A DNA stretch of 40,023 nt from Gp22-AA3 sp964384905. GTDB lineage: Bacteria > Acidobacteriota > Polarisedimenticolia > Gp22-AA2. The stretch's first letter is position 1, and every line of letters begins with the position of its first letter. The notes beneath the pieces were generated by a model that was not told where the DNA came from, did no database searches, and was given only the letters and a program-made list of their open reading frames with translations. The position numbers and the translations under genes are program-made. The stretch is from positions 1 to 40,023 of the forward strand of contig CAYLND010000017.1 of assembly GCA_964384905.1 (NCBI GenBank). The letters run 5' to 3'. Below, piece after piece: positions 22,894-29,948 of this stretch.

Positions 22894-23997
22894 ATGTGGC
22901 GCGCGCGACGAACGGATCGGGGCCCTTCGTGGGACGTCGTCTCCGCCACGCTCGCCGTGGCCTGGATGCTGCTCTCGGGTGCGTTGGAGCCGGGGGGGGC
23001 GGCGGCGGAGCCGACCTCCGTCCCGGGCGCGCCCGAGACGGCGGCGCGGGCGCGCTTCCTGATGGGCACGCGCCTGTCGATCGTCATTGACGGGCCGGTC
23101 GCCGGTCGGGCGTTCGACGACGCGTTCGACGAGGTGGCCCGCCTCGAGACGGTCCTGAGCAACTGGAAGGCCACGAGCGAGCTCGCTCGCCTGAACGCGC
23201 GGGCGGCGCGCGGAGACGTCCTCTGCTCGCCCGATCTGTATCGGGCCATCCGCCTTTCTCTGGAATGGGCTGAAAGGACGGGCGGCGCGTTCGATCCGAC
23301 CGTCGAGCCGCTGGTCCGGGCGCTCGGGCTGCGCCCCGGCGACGAGATCGGCGGGCCCGCCCCGCCGCCGCGCTCGGAACAGGCCTCGTCCGAGCCGCCG
23401 CCGATCGGATGGCGTCACGTCCGTCTCGGCCGCTCGGGCCGGTCGGTGCGTTTCGATGCCGACGGCGTCGGAATCGATCTCGGCGGCATCGGGAAGGGGA
23501 TCGCCCTGGATGCCGCGGCGCGCACGCTGGAGCGCGACGGCGTCCGGGACGCGCTCCTCGATTTCGGCGGTCAGATCCTCGCGCTCGGCCGGCCGCGCGG
23601 CTCGGGCGGCTGGCCGGTGGGCATTGCCGATCCCGCCGACCGCGACGAGCCGGTCGCGGTGGTCACGGTCGCTGGGCTGTCGGTCGCGACGTCGGGGAAC
23701 GGCGAGCGCTCCGTCCCCGGACCCGACGGTCCTGTCGGTCACATCCTTGATCCGGCCACCCGGAGGCCGGCGCCGTTCGATGGCTCGGTCACGGTGGCGG
23801 CTCGGGACGGAACGTCGGCCGACGCCCTGTCGACCGCGCTGTTCGTCATGGGACCGGAGCGCGGCCGGGAGTGGGCCGAGCGCCGGGGGATTCCGGCGCT
23901 CTACCTGTGGCGCACCCGCGACGGCACGCTGCGTCACCGTGCCACGCGGGCATTTGACGCGCAGTTCAGAGAGTGGAGCGTCTCCATTGAGCATTGA
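22894..23997 (+). CDS. apbE: Exported FAD:protein FMN transferase
   Basis: The 367-residue ApbE transfers the FMN part of FAD onto a threonine of partner proteins in the periplasm. Landmarks are FLMGTRLSIVID near residue 55, VARLETVLSNW, GIDLGGIGKGIALDAAA near 194, LDFGGQILALG near 222, ATSGNGE, GHILDPATRRPAP near 285 and the Mg-site GTSADALSTALFVMGPE near 310. A hydrophobic N-terminal segment (VVSATLAVAWMLLSGALEPG) is a signal peptide or anchor. No lipobox cysteine is present, unlike many ApbE lipoproteins. It opens an operon whose third gene encodes an SGAT flavin-acceptor domain, which makes that protein its likely substrate. The porin-like gene starts inside its last codons. Confidence 0.93.
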   Translation: MWRARRTDRGPSWDVVSATLAVAWMLLSGALEPGGAAAEPTSVPGAPETAARARFLMGTRLSIVIDGPVAGRAFDDAFDEVARLETVLSNWKATSELARLNARAARGDVLCSPDLYRAIRLSLEWAERTGGAFDPTVEPLVRALGLRPGDEIGGPAPPPRSEQASSEPPPIGWRHVRLGRSGRSVRFDADGVGIDLGGIGKGIALDAAARTLERDGVRDALLDFGGQILALGRPRGSGGWPVGIADPADRDEPVAVVTVAGLSVATSGNGERSVPGPDGPVGHILDPATRRPAPFDGSVTVAARDGTSADALSTALFVMGPERGREWAERRGIPALYLWRTRDGTLRHRATRAFDAQFREWSVSIEH

Positions 23998-25474
23998 CGG
24001 GGACCGTTTTCGGAGCGCGGCGGCACGGGCGGGAGGCGCGGCGACCTGGATCGTCTGCGCGGCCATCGCCCTGGGCGTGACGGCGATCGGCCTGCCGAGC
24101 CGGGCGGGGGCCGCCACGGCACCCCCCACCGGCCCGGCCGCCAAGAGTCTCGAGGAGCGCATCGCCGAGCTCGAGGCGCTCGTTCGCGAGCTGCGGGCGC
24201 AGCTGGAGGCGTTGAAGGCGCCGCCGGCCTCAGGGGGGCCGGCGCCCGGGATCCAGACCGCCCTCGACGAGTTACGCAAGAGAATCGACGCGCTGGCTCA
24301 GGAGATCGAGCGTCTGCGGATCGGCGAGGCGGCGTCGCCGCCCCCGGCGGAAGCGGCCGGCGGCTTCGGACCGGCCGCGGGCAGGATCTACGGCGTCAGG
24401 CGCGGCGTATCGATCGGCGGCTACGGCGACATGCTGTACCAGAATTTCGCCGCGCGGGCGGACGACGGCGGGCGCTCCGGGACGGTCGACACCGCCGATC
24501 TGGAACGGGCCGTCCTCTACTTCGGCTACAAGTGGGCCGATCACCTCCTGTTCAACTCCGAGATCGAGTACGAGCACGCCGTCATCGCCCCGGACGCCCC
24601 CGGCGAGGTCGAGATCGAGTTCGCCTACGTGGACTATCGGCCCGGCCGGCGTCTGGGGCTGCGGGCGGGGCTCCTGCTCGTGCCGATGGGGTTTCTCAAC
24701 GAGCTGCACGAGCCGCCGATCTTCTACGGCGCGCGCCGTCCCGACGTCGAGACGCTCATCCTGCCGTCCACCTGGAGAGAGAACGGCCTGGGTGTCTACG
24801 GGGAGATCGGCCCCGTGAGCTACAGGACCTATCTGGTCACCAGTCTCGATGCGTCGGGGTTCTCGTCGGGCGCATGGGCCCGCGAGGGGCGGCAGGAAGG
24901 CGCCGAGGCCAAGGCGCGCGACTGGGCGCTGACCGCGCGGGTCGACTACGCTCCCGTCCCGGGGCTCGTGCTGGGTGGCGCGGGGTTCCGCGGCAGCACC
25001 GGGCAGGGTGAGCGGGCGATTGGATCCCCGCGCATGACGCTGTGGGACGCGCATGCGGAGTGGAACGCGCGGGGCTGGCACCTGAGAGGCTTGTACGCCC
25101 GGGGCACGCTGAGCGATGCGCGGGACGTCAGCCTCACGGTCGATCCCCTGCTGGGCACCGACCCGGGCCGCGGCACGGCCGTCGGCAGCCGCGCCGTGGG
25201 CTGGTACGGCGAGATTGCCTGGAACGCCCTGTCCCTCCGGCCCGGCGGTCGGAGCGACCTCAGCCCCTTCGTGCGTTACGAGGCCCTGGATACCCAGGAA
25301 AAGGTCGCCGAGCCGTTCGCGCGCGACCCCGCGAACGACCGGACCGTCCGGACGTACGGTCTGCGCTATCGTCCGATCCCGGAGGTCGCGATCACGCTGG
25401 ACTATCAGGACTATCGCAATCGGGCCGGCAGCGGCGTCGACCAGCTGAACCTCGCGATCGGGTATCTGTTCTGA
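23987..25474 (+). CDS. Porin-like outer-membrane beta-barrel with N-terminal coiled coil
   Basis: The 495-residue protein starts at TTG 23987, with GGAG 8 bases upstream, overlapping the apbE end. A long signal segment (TWIVCAAIALGVTAIGL, then SRAGAA) is followed by a coiled coil (about 45-110: SLEERIAELEALVRELRAQL, DELRKRIDALAQEIERLRIG). Such coiled coils occur in several outer-membrane porins. The rest alternates aromatic and polar residues in strand-turn pattern (SIGGYGDMLYQNFAA, LERAVLYFGYKWADHLLFNS, IEFAYVDYRPGRRLGLRAG, FVRYEALDTQEKVAEPF). It ends QLNLAIGYLF with a terminal phenylalanine, the outer-membrane insertion signal. This resembles phosphate-selective porin O/P-like barrels. Substrate unknown. 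Its position between apbE and its flavoprotein substrate suggests a role in supplying or exporting a redox-active compound; this is inference. Confidence 0.78.
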   Translation: MSIDGDRFRSAAARAGGAATWIVCAAIALGVTAIGLPSRAGAATAPPTGPAAKSLEERIAELEALVRELRAQLEALKAPPASGGPAPGIQTALDELRKRIDALAQEIERLRIGEAASPPPAEAAGGFGPAAGRIYGVRRGVSIGGYGDMLYQNFAARADDGGRSGTVDTADLERAVLYFGYKWADHLLFNSEIEYEHAVIAPDAPGEVEIEFAYVDYRPGRRLGLRAGLLLVPMGFLNELHEPPIFYGARRPDVETLILPSTWRENGLGVYGEIGPVSYRTYLVTSLDASGFSSGAWAREGRQEGAEAKARDWALTARVDYAPVPGLVLGGAGFRGSTGQGERAIGSPRMTLWDAHAEWNARGWHLRGLYARGTLSDARDVSLTVDPLLGTDPGRGTAVGSRAVGWYGEIAWNALSLRPGGRSDLSPFVRYEALDTQEKVAEPFARDPANDRTVRTYGLRYRPIPEVAITLDYQDYRNRAGSGVDQLNLAIGYLF

Positions 25475-26046
25475 TGGCTCAACGTCTGCCCACGGCACTG
25501 CTGCTTCTATCGATCGCGGTCCCCGCGGGCGCCCGGGTCTATTTGACGACGCAACAGGCGCTCGACGCCGTCTTCCCGCCGCCGGCGACCGTCGAGCGCC
25601 GGACGCTCTACCTGGACGAGGCGCAGGCGCGTCGGGCCTCCGAGGTGGCGGGCGTACCGGTCGAGATCCGGCTGGTCCCGTACTATCTCGGCTGGCGCGA
25701 CGGGCGCGTGATCGGCGCCGCCTACTTCGACACGCATCTCGTCCGCACGCTCCCGGAGACGATCCTGGTTCTCGTGGGACCGTCCGGCGAGGTGACCCGC
25801 GTCGAGATCCTGTCGTTCGACGAGCCCGAGGATTACCTCCCGGGCGAGCGCTGGCTGCGACAGTTTCCCGGTCGAACGCTCGCGAATCTCTCCGGCCGCG
25901 AAGGAATCCGGGCGCTGAGCGGCGCGACGCTCTCGTCGCGCGCGGTCACCGAGGCGACGCGGCGCATCCTGGCGCTGCATCGCCTGTACGTGGCGGCCGC
26001 GGTCGCGACCCCTTCGCCCGGTCCCGCCACGAAGCCGGCACCGTGA
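25474..26046 (+). CDS. Periplasmic FMN-binding (SGAT) domain protein
   Basis: The 190-residue protein has a signal peptide (MAQRLPTALLLLSIAVPAGA). It carries an FMN_bind domain like those of RnfG, NqrC and PceC-type proteins: LVPYYLGWRDGRVIGAAYFDT, ILVLVGPSGEVTRVEILSFDEPEDY and the flavinylation loop ALSGATLSSRAV with the acceptor threonine at T152 (codon 25927-25929). In the ApbE target consensus Dxx(S/T)GAT the aspartate would be three residues before the serine; here it is arginine (R146), which is atypical. It is the likely electron-carrying flavoprotein of the operon. Its ATG shares one base with the porin stop, and its end overlaps the next gene by GTGA. No Rnf or Nqr subunits are nearby, so it acts outside those complexes. 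Confidence 0.85.
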   Translation: MAQRLPTALLLLSIAVPAGARVYLTTQQALDAVFPPPATVERRTLYLDEAQARRASEVAGVPVEIRLVPYYLGWRDGRVIGAAYFDTHLVRTLPETILVLVGPSGEVTRVEILSFDEPEDYLPGERWLRQFPGRTLANLSGREGIRALSGATLSSRAVTEATRRILALHRLYVAAAVATPSPGPATKPAP

Positions 26047-26558
26047 CCTCGGTCGAGCGGCTCCTCCTGAACTCCTCGACCCTGCTGGTGGCCGCCACGG
26101 GCGCAGCCTACTTTGGGATGAAGTACCTGATGACTGGCGGTGACGAGTTCTCCGTCATCCACCACCCGTGGCAGCCCGGCACCCTGGTCCTGCACGTCCT
26201 CGCCGGACCGATCCTGGTGTTCGCCGTCGGTCTCATCGTTCGCGACCACATCATCGAGCGGCTCCGCGACCGCCGGCAGAAGCGTGGACGGGTGTCCGGC
26301 ATCGTCCTCGTCGCCATCGTGGCTCCGATGATCGCCTCGGGCTACCTGGTCCAGGTCGTGACCGGCACGACCTCCCGGACCGCGCTGGCCTACATCCACA
26401 TCGCCGCCGGGACGCTCTACGTCCTGATGTTCGCCGCGCACCTGGTCGTCTCCCGGAACGGGCGCCGGCGGAGCGACGGCCCGACGGCCGCGGCCCGCCG
26501 CACACGTCGCCCGCCGCGCCCTGTTGATCGGTCCGGTCAGCGGGGTATAGTAGGATGA
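26043..26558 (+). CDS. Small four-helix His-rich membrane protein, possible b-type cytochrome
   Basis: The 171-residue product has four hydrophobic helices at about 7-27, 46-66, 86-106 and 113-136. Histidines sit within or at the edge of helices: H40/H41, H51 (TLVLHVLAGP) in helix 2, and H119 and H133 in helix 4 (YIHIAAGTLYVLMFAAHLVV). The 13-residue gap between H119 and H133 places them on one face, the spacing used for two heme ligands on a single helix in b561-like and DUF4405-like proteins. I therefore infer that it carries heme and passes electrons across the inner membrane to the FMN protein. The C-terminus is a basic, low-complexity tail. GTG start at 26043 overlaps the preceding stop. 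No CXXCH motif is present. The family is not certain. Confidence 0.7.
   Translation: MTSVERLLLNSSTLLVAATGAAYFGMKYLMTGGDEFSVIHHPWQPGTLVLHVLAGPILVFAVGLIVRDHIIERLRDRRQKRGRVSGIVLVAIVAPMIASGYLVQVVTGTTSRTALAYIHIAAGTLYVLMFAAHLVVSRNGRRRSDGPTAAARRTRRPPRPVDRSGQRGIVG
26524..26551 (+). promoter_or_regulatory. Promoter of the TPR-protein gene, inside the end of the preceding gene
   Basis: TTGATC (26524-26529), 16-bp spacer, TATAGT (26546-26551). It overlaps the last codons of the His-rich membrane protein and lies about 60 bases before the ATG at 26612. Confidence 0.5.
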
Positions 26559-26611
26559 TCAGACCGGCTCCCGGCGACGGTGGCGCCGGCCCTACCGGAG
26601 GGGGACATACC

Positions 26612-28000
26612 ATGACACGGACACGAGGAACACTCCTGGCGGTCGTCACGGCCCTGGCCCTGACGCCGGCGGTTCTGCACACGCCGGCCTATGCCGACGC
26701 GATCACGCGCGTCAAGGGCGTCGTGACCGACGTCCAAGGCAAACCGATGCCCAAGGTCAAAGTCTGGCTCGAAGCGGTCGACATCAAGAAGAAGGTGGGT
26801 CCGCTCACCACCAACAAGGACGGGTCGTTCGTCATCGCCGCCCTCGACACATCGGTGGCCAAGAAATGGAAGGTGTACCCGGAGCTGGCCGGCTACAAAG
26901 TGGTCAAGGAGTACGCCGAGATCGTGGACTACCAGAAGGACGAGCGTTTCAAGGGCGACCTGATCCCGGGAAGCAAGCAGGAGTTCCCCGAGCTGACGTT
27001 CGTGCTCGTGGGTGACGAGGGGCACAACCTGGTCAATATCGTCGTGGCCAAGGAGGCGGAGTTCCTGGCGGCGGTCCAGGCGGAGAGAAAAAAGAAGGAA
27101 GGAGCCGCCACCGAAGCCTCCGCGGCCGTACCGGGCGGCGCCGCGCCGGTGGGCACGCAGCCCGCCGGCGGGACCGGCGCGCCCGAGGCGCCCAAGCTCG
27201 GGTCCGAGGCGCTGCAGAAGGCGAAGGAGCTGGCCGATGCCGGCCGGCATCAGGAGGCGATCGAGGCCTACAAGTCCTACCTCGCCAAGGATCCGACCGG
27301 CAAGCCGGTGGTCTACTTCTATCTCGGCAAGAGCCTGTTCGCCACCGGAGACGATGCGGGGGCCACGCAGGCGTTCAAGAAGGCCCTCGAGCTGATGCCG
27401 GAGATGAAGGGGGCGCATTTCAACCTGGGGAATGTCCTCCTGAAGGAGGCCGAGACCGCCACCACCGACGAGGAGAAGAAACAGTTCGACAACCAGGCCG
27501 CGGAGGAGTTCGAGAAGGAAGGGAACCTCCAGCCCGACAACGACAAGATCTGGTTCCAGCTCGGCAAGGCCCGCGCCCTCGGAGGAGAAGACGATCAGGC
27601 GATCGCCGCCTTCGAGAAGGCCAGCACGATCGATCCCTCGAAATCCGAGCCTTACATGGAGATGGCCGCCATCTACGAGAAGCGCAAAGACAAGGCCAAG
27701 GCCGAAGAGATGTATCAGAAGGTCATCACGGTGGACCCGAAGAACGCCGCCACTGTCTTCTTCAACATCGGCGTGCACGCCTGGAACGAGAACAAGGACA
27801 AGGAAGCGGCTCAGGCGTTCACGAAATCGCTCGAGATCGATCCGGGCAACGCCTCCGCGCACCGGGAGCTGGCCCGGGTCCTCACACGCATGCAGGACTT
27901 CGAGGGGGCCGTGAAGCACTATCGGGAGTACCTGAAGCTCAGCCCGAAGGCGCCCGACGCGAAGGAAATTCAGGACATGATCGTCACGCTGTCGAAATGA
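26612..28000 (+). CDS. Exported TPR protein with N-terminal carboxypeptidase-regulatory-like domain
   Basis: The 462-residue protein has a signal peptide (RGTLLAVVTALALTPAVLHTPAYADA). A beta-sandwich of the carboxypeptidase-regulatory type spans about 30-135 (RVKGVVTDVQGKPMPKVKVW, TTNKDGSFVIAAL). A charged, Ala/Pro/Gly-rich linker follows (about 150-195). At least six tetratricopeptide repeats follow from about 196 to 450, for example AKELADAGRHQEAIEAYKSY, YFYLGKSLFATGDDAGATQA and NIGVHAWNENKDKEAAQAF. TPRs mediate protein-protein contacts; this arrangement is common in periplasmic or secreted proteins. The ATG at 26612 has GGAGGGGG upstream, and a promoter lies at 26524-26551, so the gene is probably independent of the flavin operon. 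Partner unknown. Confidence 0.85.
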   Translation: MTRTRGTLLAVVTALALTPAVLHTPAYADAITRVKGVVTDVQGKPMPKVKVWLEAVDIKKKVGPLTTNKDGSFVIAALDTSVAKKWKVYPELAGYKVVKEYAEIVDYQKDERFKGDLIPGSKQEFPELTFVLVGDEGHNLVNIVVAKEAEFLAAVQAERKKKEGAATEASAAVPGGAAPVGTQPAGGTGAPEAPKLGSEALQKAKELADAGRHQEAIEAYKSYLAKDPTGKPVVYFYLGKSLFATGDDAGATQAFKKALELMPEMKGAHFNLGNVLLKEAETATTDEEKKQFDNQAAEEFEKEGNLQPDNDKIWFQLGKARALGGEDDQAIAAFEKASTIDPSKSEPYMEMAAIYEKRKDKAKAEEMYQKVITVDPKNAATVFFNIGVHAWNENKDKEAAQAFTKSLEIDPGNASAHRELARVLTRMQDFEGAVKHYREYLKLSPKAPDAKEIQDMIVTLSK

Positions 28001-28019
28001 TCGGGCGGCGTGCCGGCGC

Positions 28020-28631
28020 TCAGGACCGGGGGAAGAGCGCCTCGTCCACGAGCTGACACAGGATGTGACCCACCAGGATGTGGATCTCCTGGATGCGCGC
28101 CGTGATCCGGGACGGGACGCGGATCAGATGGGCGCACAGGCCCTCCATGGCGCCCCCGGCTTCTCCGGTGAAGCCCACCGTCACCAAGCCGCGGTCGCGC
28201 GCCGCACGGAGCCCCTCCAGGACGTTCGGTGAGCGACCCGAGGTGCTGAGGCCCACGGCCACGTCGCCGCGGCGGCCCAGGGCCTCAATCTGACGCGCGA
28301 AGATACGGGCGAACTCCTGGTCGTTGCCGATGCTGGTCAGGACCGAGGTGTCGGTCGTCAGCGCCAGAGCCGACAGGCCGGGGCGGTCGACCGCGAACCG
28401 GTTGACGAACTCGGCGGCCAGGTGCTGCGCGTCCGCGGCGCTGCCGCCGTTCCCGAAGAACAGAAGTGTGCGGCCGCCGCGCAGGGCCGCGACGAAGACC
28501 GCCGCCGTTCGCTCGACGGCCCCCGTGCCGCTCGTGAAGAAGCCCTCCGCCGCGTCGGCGTGCGCGCGGTACAGATCGAGGATGCGCGCGGCCGCCGTCA
28601 CGGGGGAGCGCCCGCCTCTTTTCTTCGTCAC
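28020..28631 (-). CDS. gmhA: Phosphoheptose (sedoheptulose 7-phosphate) isomerase, SIS family
   Basis: The 203-residue SIS-domain protein matches GmhA, which converts sedoheptulose 7-phosphate to D-glycero-D-manno-heptose 7-phosphate for the LPS inner core. Motifs are LLFFGNGGSAADAQHLAAEFVNRF, with the catalytic glutamate in AAEF, LTSIGNDQEFARIFARQIEAL, VGLSTSGRSPNVLEGL and the C-terminal QEIHILVGHILCQLVDEA with the catalytic histidine. The DRPGLSALALTTD stretch is typical. The start is GTG 28631, overlapping the pgeF stop as GTGA, so it is coupled to pgeF. Its presence supports an LPS-bearing diderm. No other heptose genes (gmhB, hldE) are in the window. Confidence 0.92.
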   Translation of the reverse strand: MTKKRGGRSPVTAAARILDLYRAHADAAEGFFTSGTGAVERTAAVFVAALRGGRTLLFFGNGGSAADAQHLAAEFVNRFAVDRPGLSALALTTDTSVLTSIGNDQEFARIFARQIEALGRRGDVAVGLSTSGRSPNVLEGLRAARDRGLVTVGFTGEAGGAMEGLCAHLIRVPSRITARIQEIHILVGHILCQLVDEALFPRS

Positions 28632-29374
28632 GACGCGGACCCTCCGTCCGGCAGCCAGGCGATGAAACCGGCCATGCGCCCGGCGGCGCCGCGCGCCCTC
28701 CGGTAGGACTCCAGGAGGTCGGGTCGGCACACGGTGCACAGCCCGGACGCCTGCATCCGGTCGTCACCCACGCCGGCGGCGCGCGCCTGCCGGCGATTCG
28801 CCTCGATCAGATCGATGCGTTTCTTCGGCCCCGCGAGGACGCAGTCCGTCGCGTCGGGGAAGGCGTCGAGGAGCGTCGCCACCACCTCGTCCCCCACCTC
28901 GAAGCAGCAGGGGCCGATGCTGGGGCCGAGCGCGAGACGCAACGATTCCGGCGCCGAGCCGAAGCGATCCCGCATCGTCGCGATGGCCGCGGCCGTGACG
29001 CCTGCCGCCGTGCCGCGCCATCCGGCGTGCACCGCCGCCGCGACGCGCCGGGTCTCGTCGCACATCAGAATTGGAACGCAATCGGCGACGAAGACACCGA
29101 CGGCGACCCCCGGCTCGCCGACGACGAGTGCGTCGCCTTCCTCGCGGTCGTCGCGATCGCGGGTCCCCGCCGGCGCCGCGCCGGCGCGGTCGCCGACCAC
29201 CCGGACCACCGCGCCGTGCATCTGGCGCAGGGTGACGCGCGGGACGGTGCCACCCGCCGACGCGCCGAGAGCCGCCCCGACGTCCGATCCCCTCACCGTG
29301 AACAGGTGCCGCAACCCGGGGATTCCGGCGAGAATCGGGATCTCGAGCCGCCGGCTCGGTCCCGAGCCCCGCAT
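28628..29374 (-). CDS. pgeF: Laccase-domain polyphenol oxidase / purine nucleosidase-like protein (PgeF/YfiH)
   Basis: The 248-residue protein belongs to the YfiH/PgeF (DUF152) family. In various bacteria this family edits peptidoglycan precursors by hydrolysing the wrong UDP-MurNAc-L-Ser product; other members act on purine nucleosides. The metal-site residues are present: H in LRQMHGAVV near residue 44, C in FVADCVPILMCDE near 105 and H in AAVHAGWRGTAAGV near 122, followed by GPSIGPCCFEVGDEV. A C-terminal GLCTVCRPDLLESYRRA segment completes the family pattern. The start ATG 29374 (GTG 29416 is an alternative) is preceded by a promoter with TTGTCA (29453-29448) and TAACAT (29429-29424). It overlaps gmhA at its stop. 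Confidence 0.9.
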   Translation of the reverse strand: MRGSGPSRRLEIPILAGIPGLRHLFTVRGSDVGAALGASAGGTVPRVTLRQMHGAVVRVVGDRAGAAPAGTRDRDDREEGDALVVGEPGVAVGVFVADCVPILMCDETRRVAAAVHAGWRGTAAGVTAAAIATMRDRFGSAPESLRLALGPSIGPCCFEVGDEVVATLLDAFPDATDCVLAGPKKRIDLIEANRRQARAAGVGDDRMQASGLCTVCRPDLLESYRRARGAAGRMAGFIAWLPDGGSAS

Positions 29375-29423
29375 CGTCGCCGCGTCCGCCGGACGCGTGG
29401 AGAGGGTGGCGCGCACGCGCGGG

Positions 29424-29453
29424 ATGTTAGGCGAGCGCGTGCTGCCTTGACAA
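29424..29453 (-). promoter_or_regulatory. Promoter of pgeF-gmhA
   Basis: Minus strand TTGTCA (29453-29448), 18-bp spacer, TAACAT (29429-29424). Its -35 overlaps the -35 of the opposite promoter at 29447, so the two transcripts compete for one site. Confidence 0.5.
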
Positions 29454-29475
29454 GCCCGGGCGCTTCGGGCAATCT
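29447..29475 (+). promoter_or_regulatory. Promoter of the yajC-secDF operon (consensus -35, weak -10)
   Basis: TTGACA (29447-29452) is a perfect -35. The -10 17 bp downstream is CAATCT (29470-29475), a weak match, or AATCTT at 18 bp. It lies upstream of the hairpin/T-run at 29518-29543, so the transcript would have to pass that element before yajC. Confidence 0.4.
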
Positions 29476-29492
29476 TGCGGGCCGCGGCGGGG

Positions 29493-29508
29493 ACCGGCGG
29501 GCGCCGGT
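29493..29508 (+). other. Leader hairpin upstream of the yajC terminator
   Basis: ACCGGC (29493-29498), loop GGGC, GCCGGT (29503-29508) forms a 6-bp stem. Directly before and overlapping it, GGGGAC (29489-29494) is complementary to GTCCCC (29528-29533), which is the 3' side of the terminator stem. The structures share bases and exclude each other. Confidence 0.4.
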
Positions 29509-29517
29509 GGCCGTGGC

Positions 29518-29543
29518 GAGGGGTGTCGTCCCCTCCTTTTTTT
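29518..29543 (+). terminator. Intrinsic terminator in the yajC leader (candidate attenuator)
   Basis: GAGGGG (29518-29523), loop TGTCGT, CCCCTC (29530-29535), then C and seven T residues (29537-29543). This is a textbook rho-independent terminator on the plus strand. No plus-strand gene ends before it: the preceding gene is on the minus strand and starts at 29374. It sits 30 bases before the yajC GTG. Confidence 0.6.
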
Positions 29544-29572
29544 GTCGGACGCGCGCCAGGGAGCGAGACACG

Positions 29573-29902
29573 GTGTTCGTCTGGGGTTTGATGACGCCGC
29601 CGCCGGGACAGGGTCAGGCCAACGCCTGGCTGCAGTTCGTTCCGCTCCTCGTCATTTTCGCCATTTTCTATTTTCTCCTGATCCGGCCGCAGAGGACGCG
29701 GCAGAAGCAGGTCCAGACGATGCTGGACTCGCTGAAGAGCGGTGACAAGGTCGTCACCTCGGGCGGGCTTCTGGGGACGGTGGTCGGGATCGATCGCAGC
29801 GTGGTGCAGCTGCGGATCGCGGACAAGGTCCGCGTCGACGTGACCAAGAGCTCCATCGTCGGGCTGCAGGACCAGGAGATCTCCTCGCGGCCGGAATCGT
29901 GA
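29573..29902 (+). CDS. yajC: Sec translocon accessory protein YajC
   Basis: The 109-residue protein has a single membrane helix (about 19-38, AWLQFVPLLVIFAIFYFLLI) followed directly by the family signature RPQRTRQKQVQTMLDSLKSGDKVVTSGGLLGTV and a small beta domain. YajC associates with SecDF at the inner membrane and assists protein export. The GTG at 29573 is preferred, as AGGGAG (29558-29563) lies 9 bases upstream; the ATG at 29591 is an alternative with a poorer site. It heads yajC-secD-secF. A candidate terminator and alternative hairpin occupy the 100 bases ahead of it, so expression may be controlled by attenuation. Confidence 0.92.
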   Translation: MFVWGLMTPPPGQGQANAWLQFVPLLVIFAIFYFLLIRPQRTRQKQVQTMLDSLKSGDKVVTSGGLLGTVVGIDRSVVQLRIADKVRVDVTKSSIVGLQDQEISSRPES

Positions 29903-29948
29903 GGGGACCGGGCTCGGGCGGCCCCGCAATCCCGCCCCCAGGGACATC

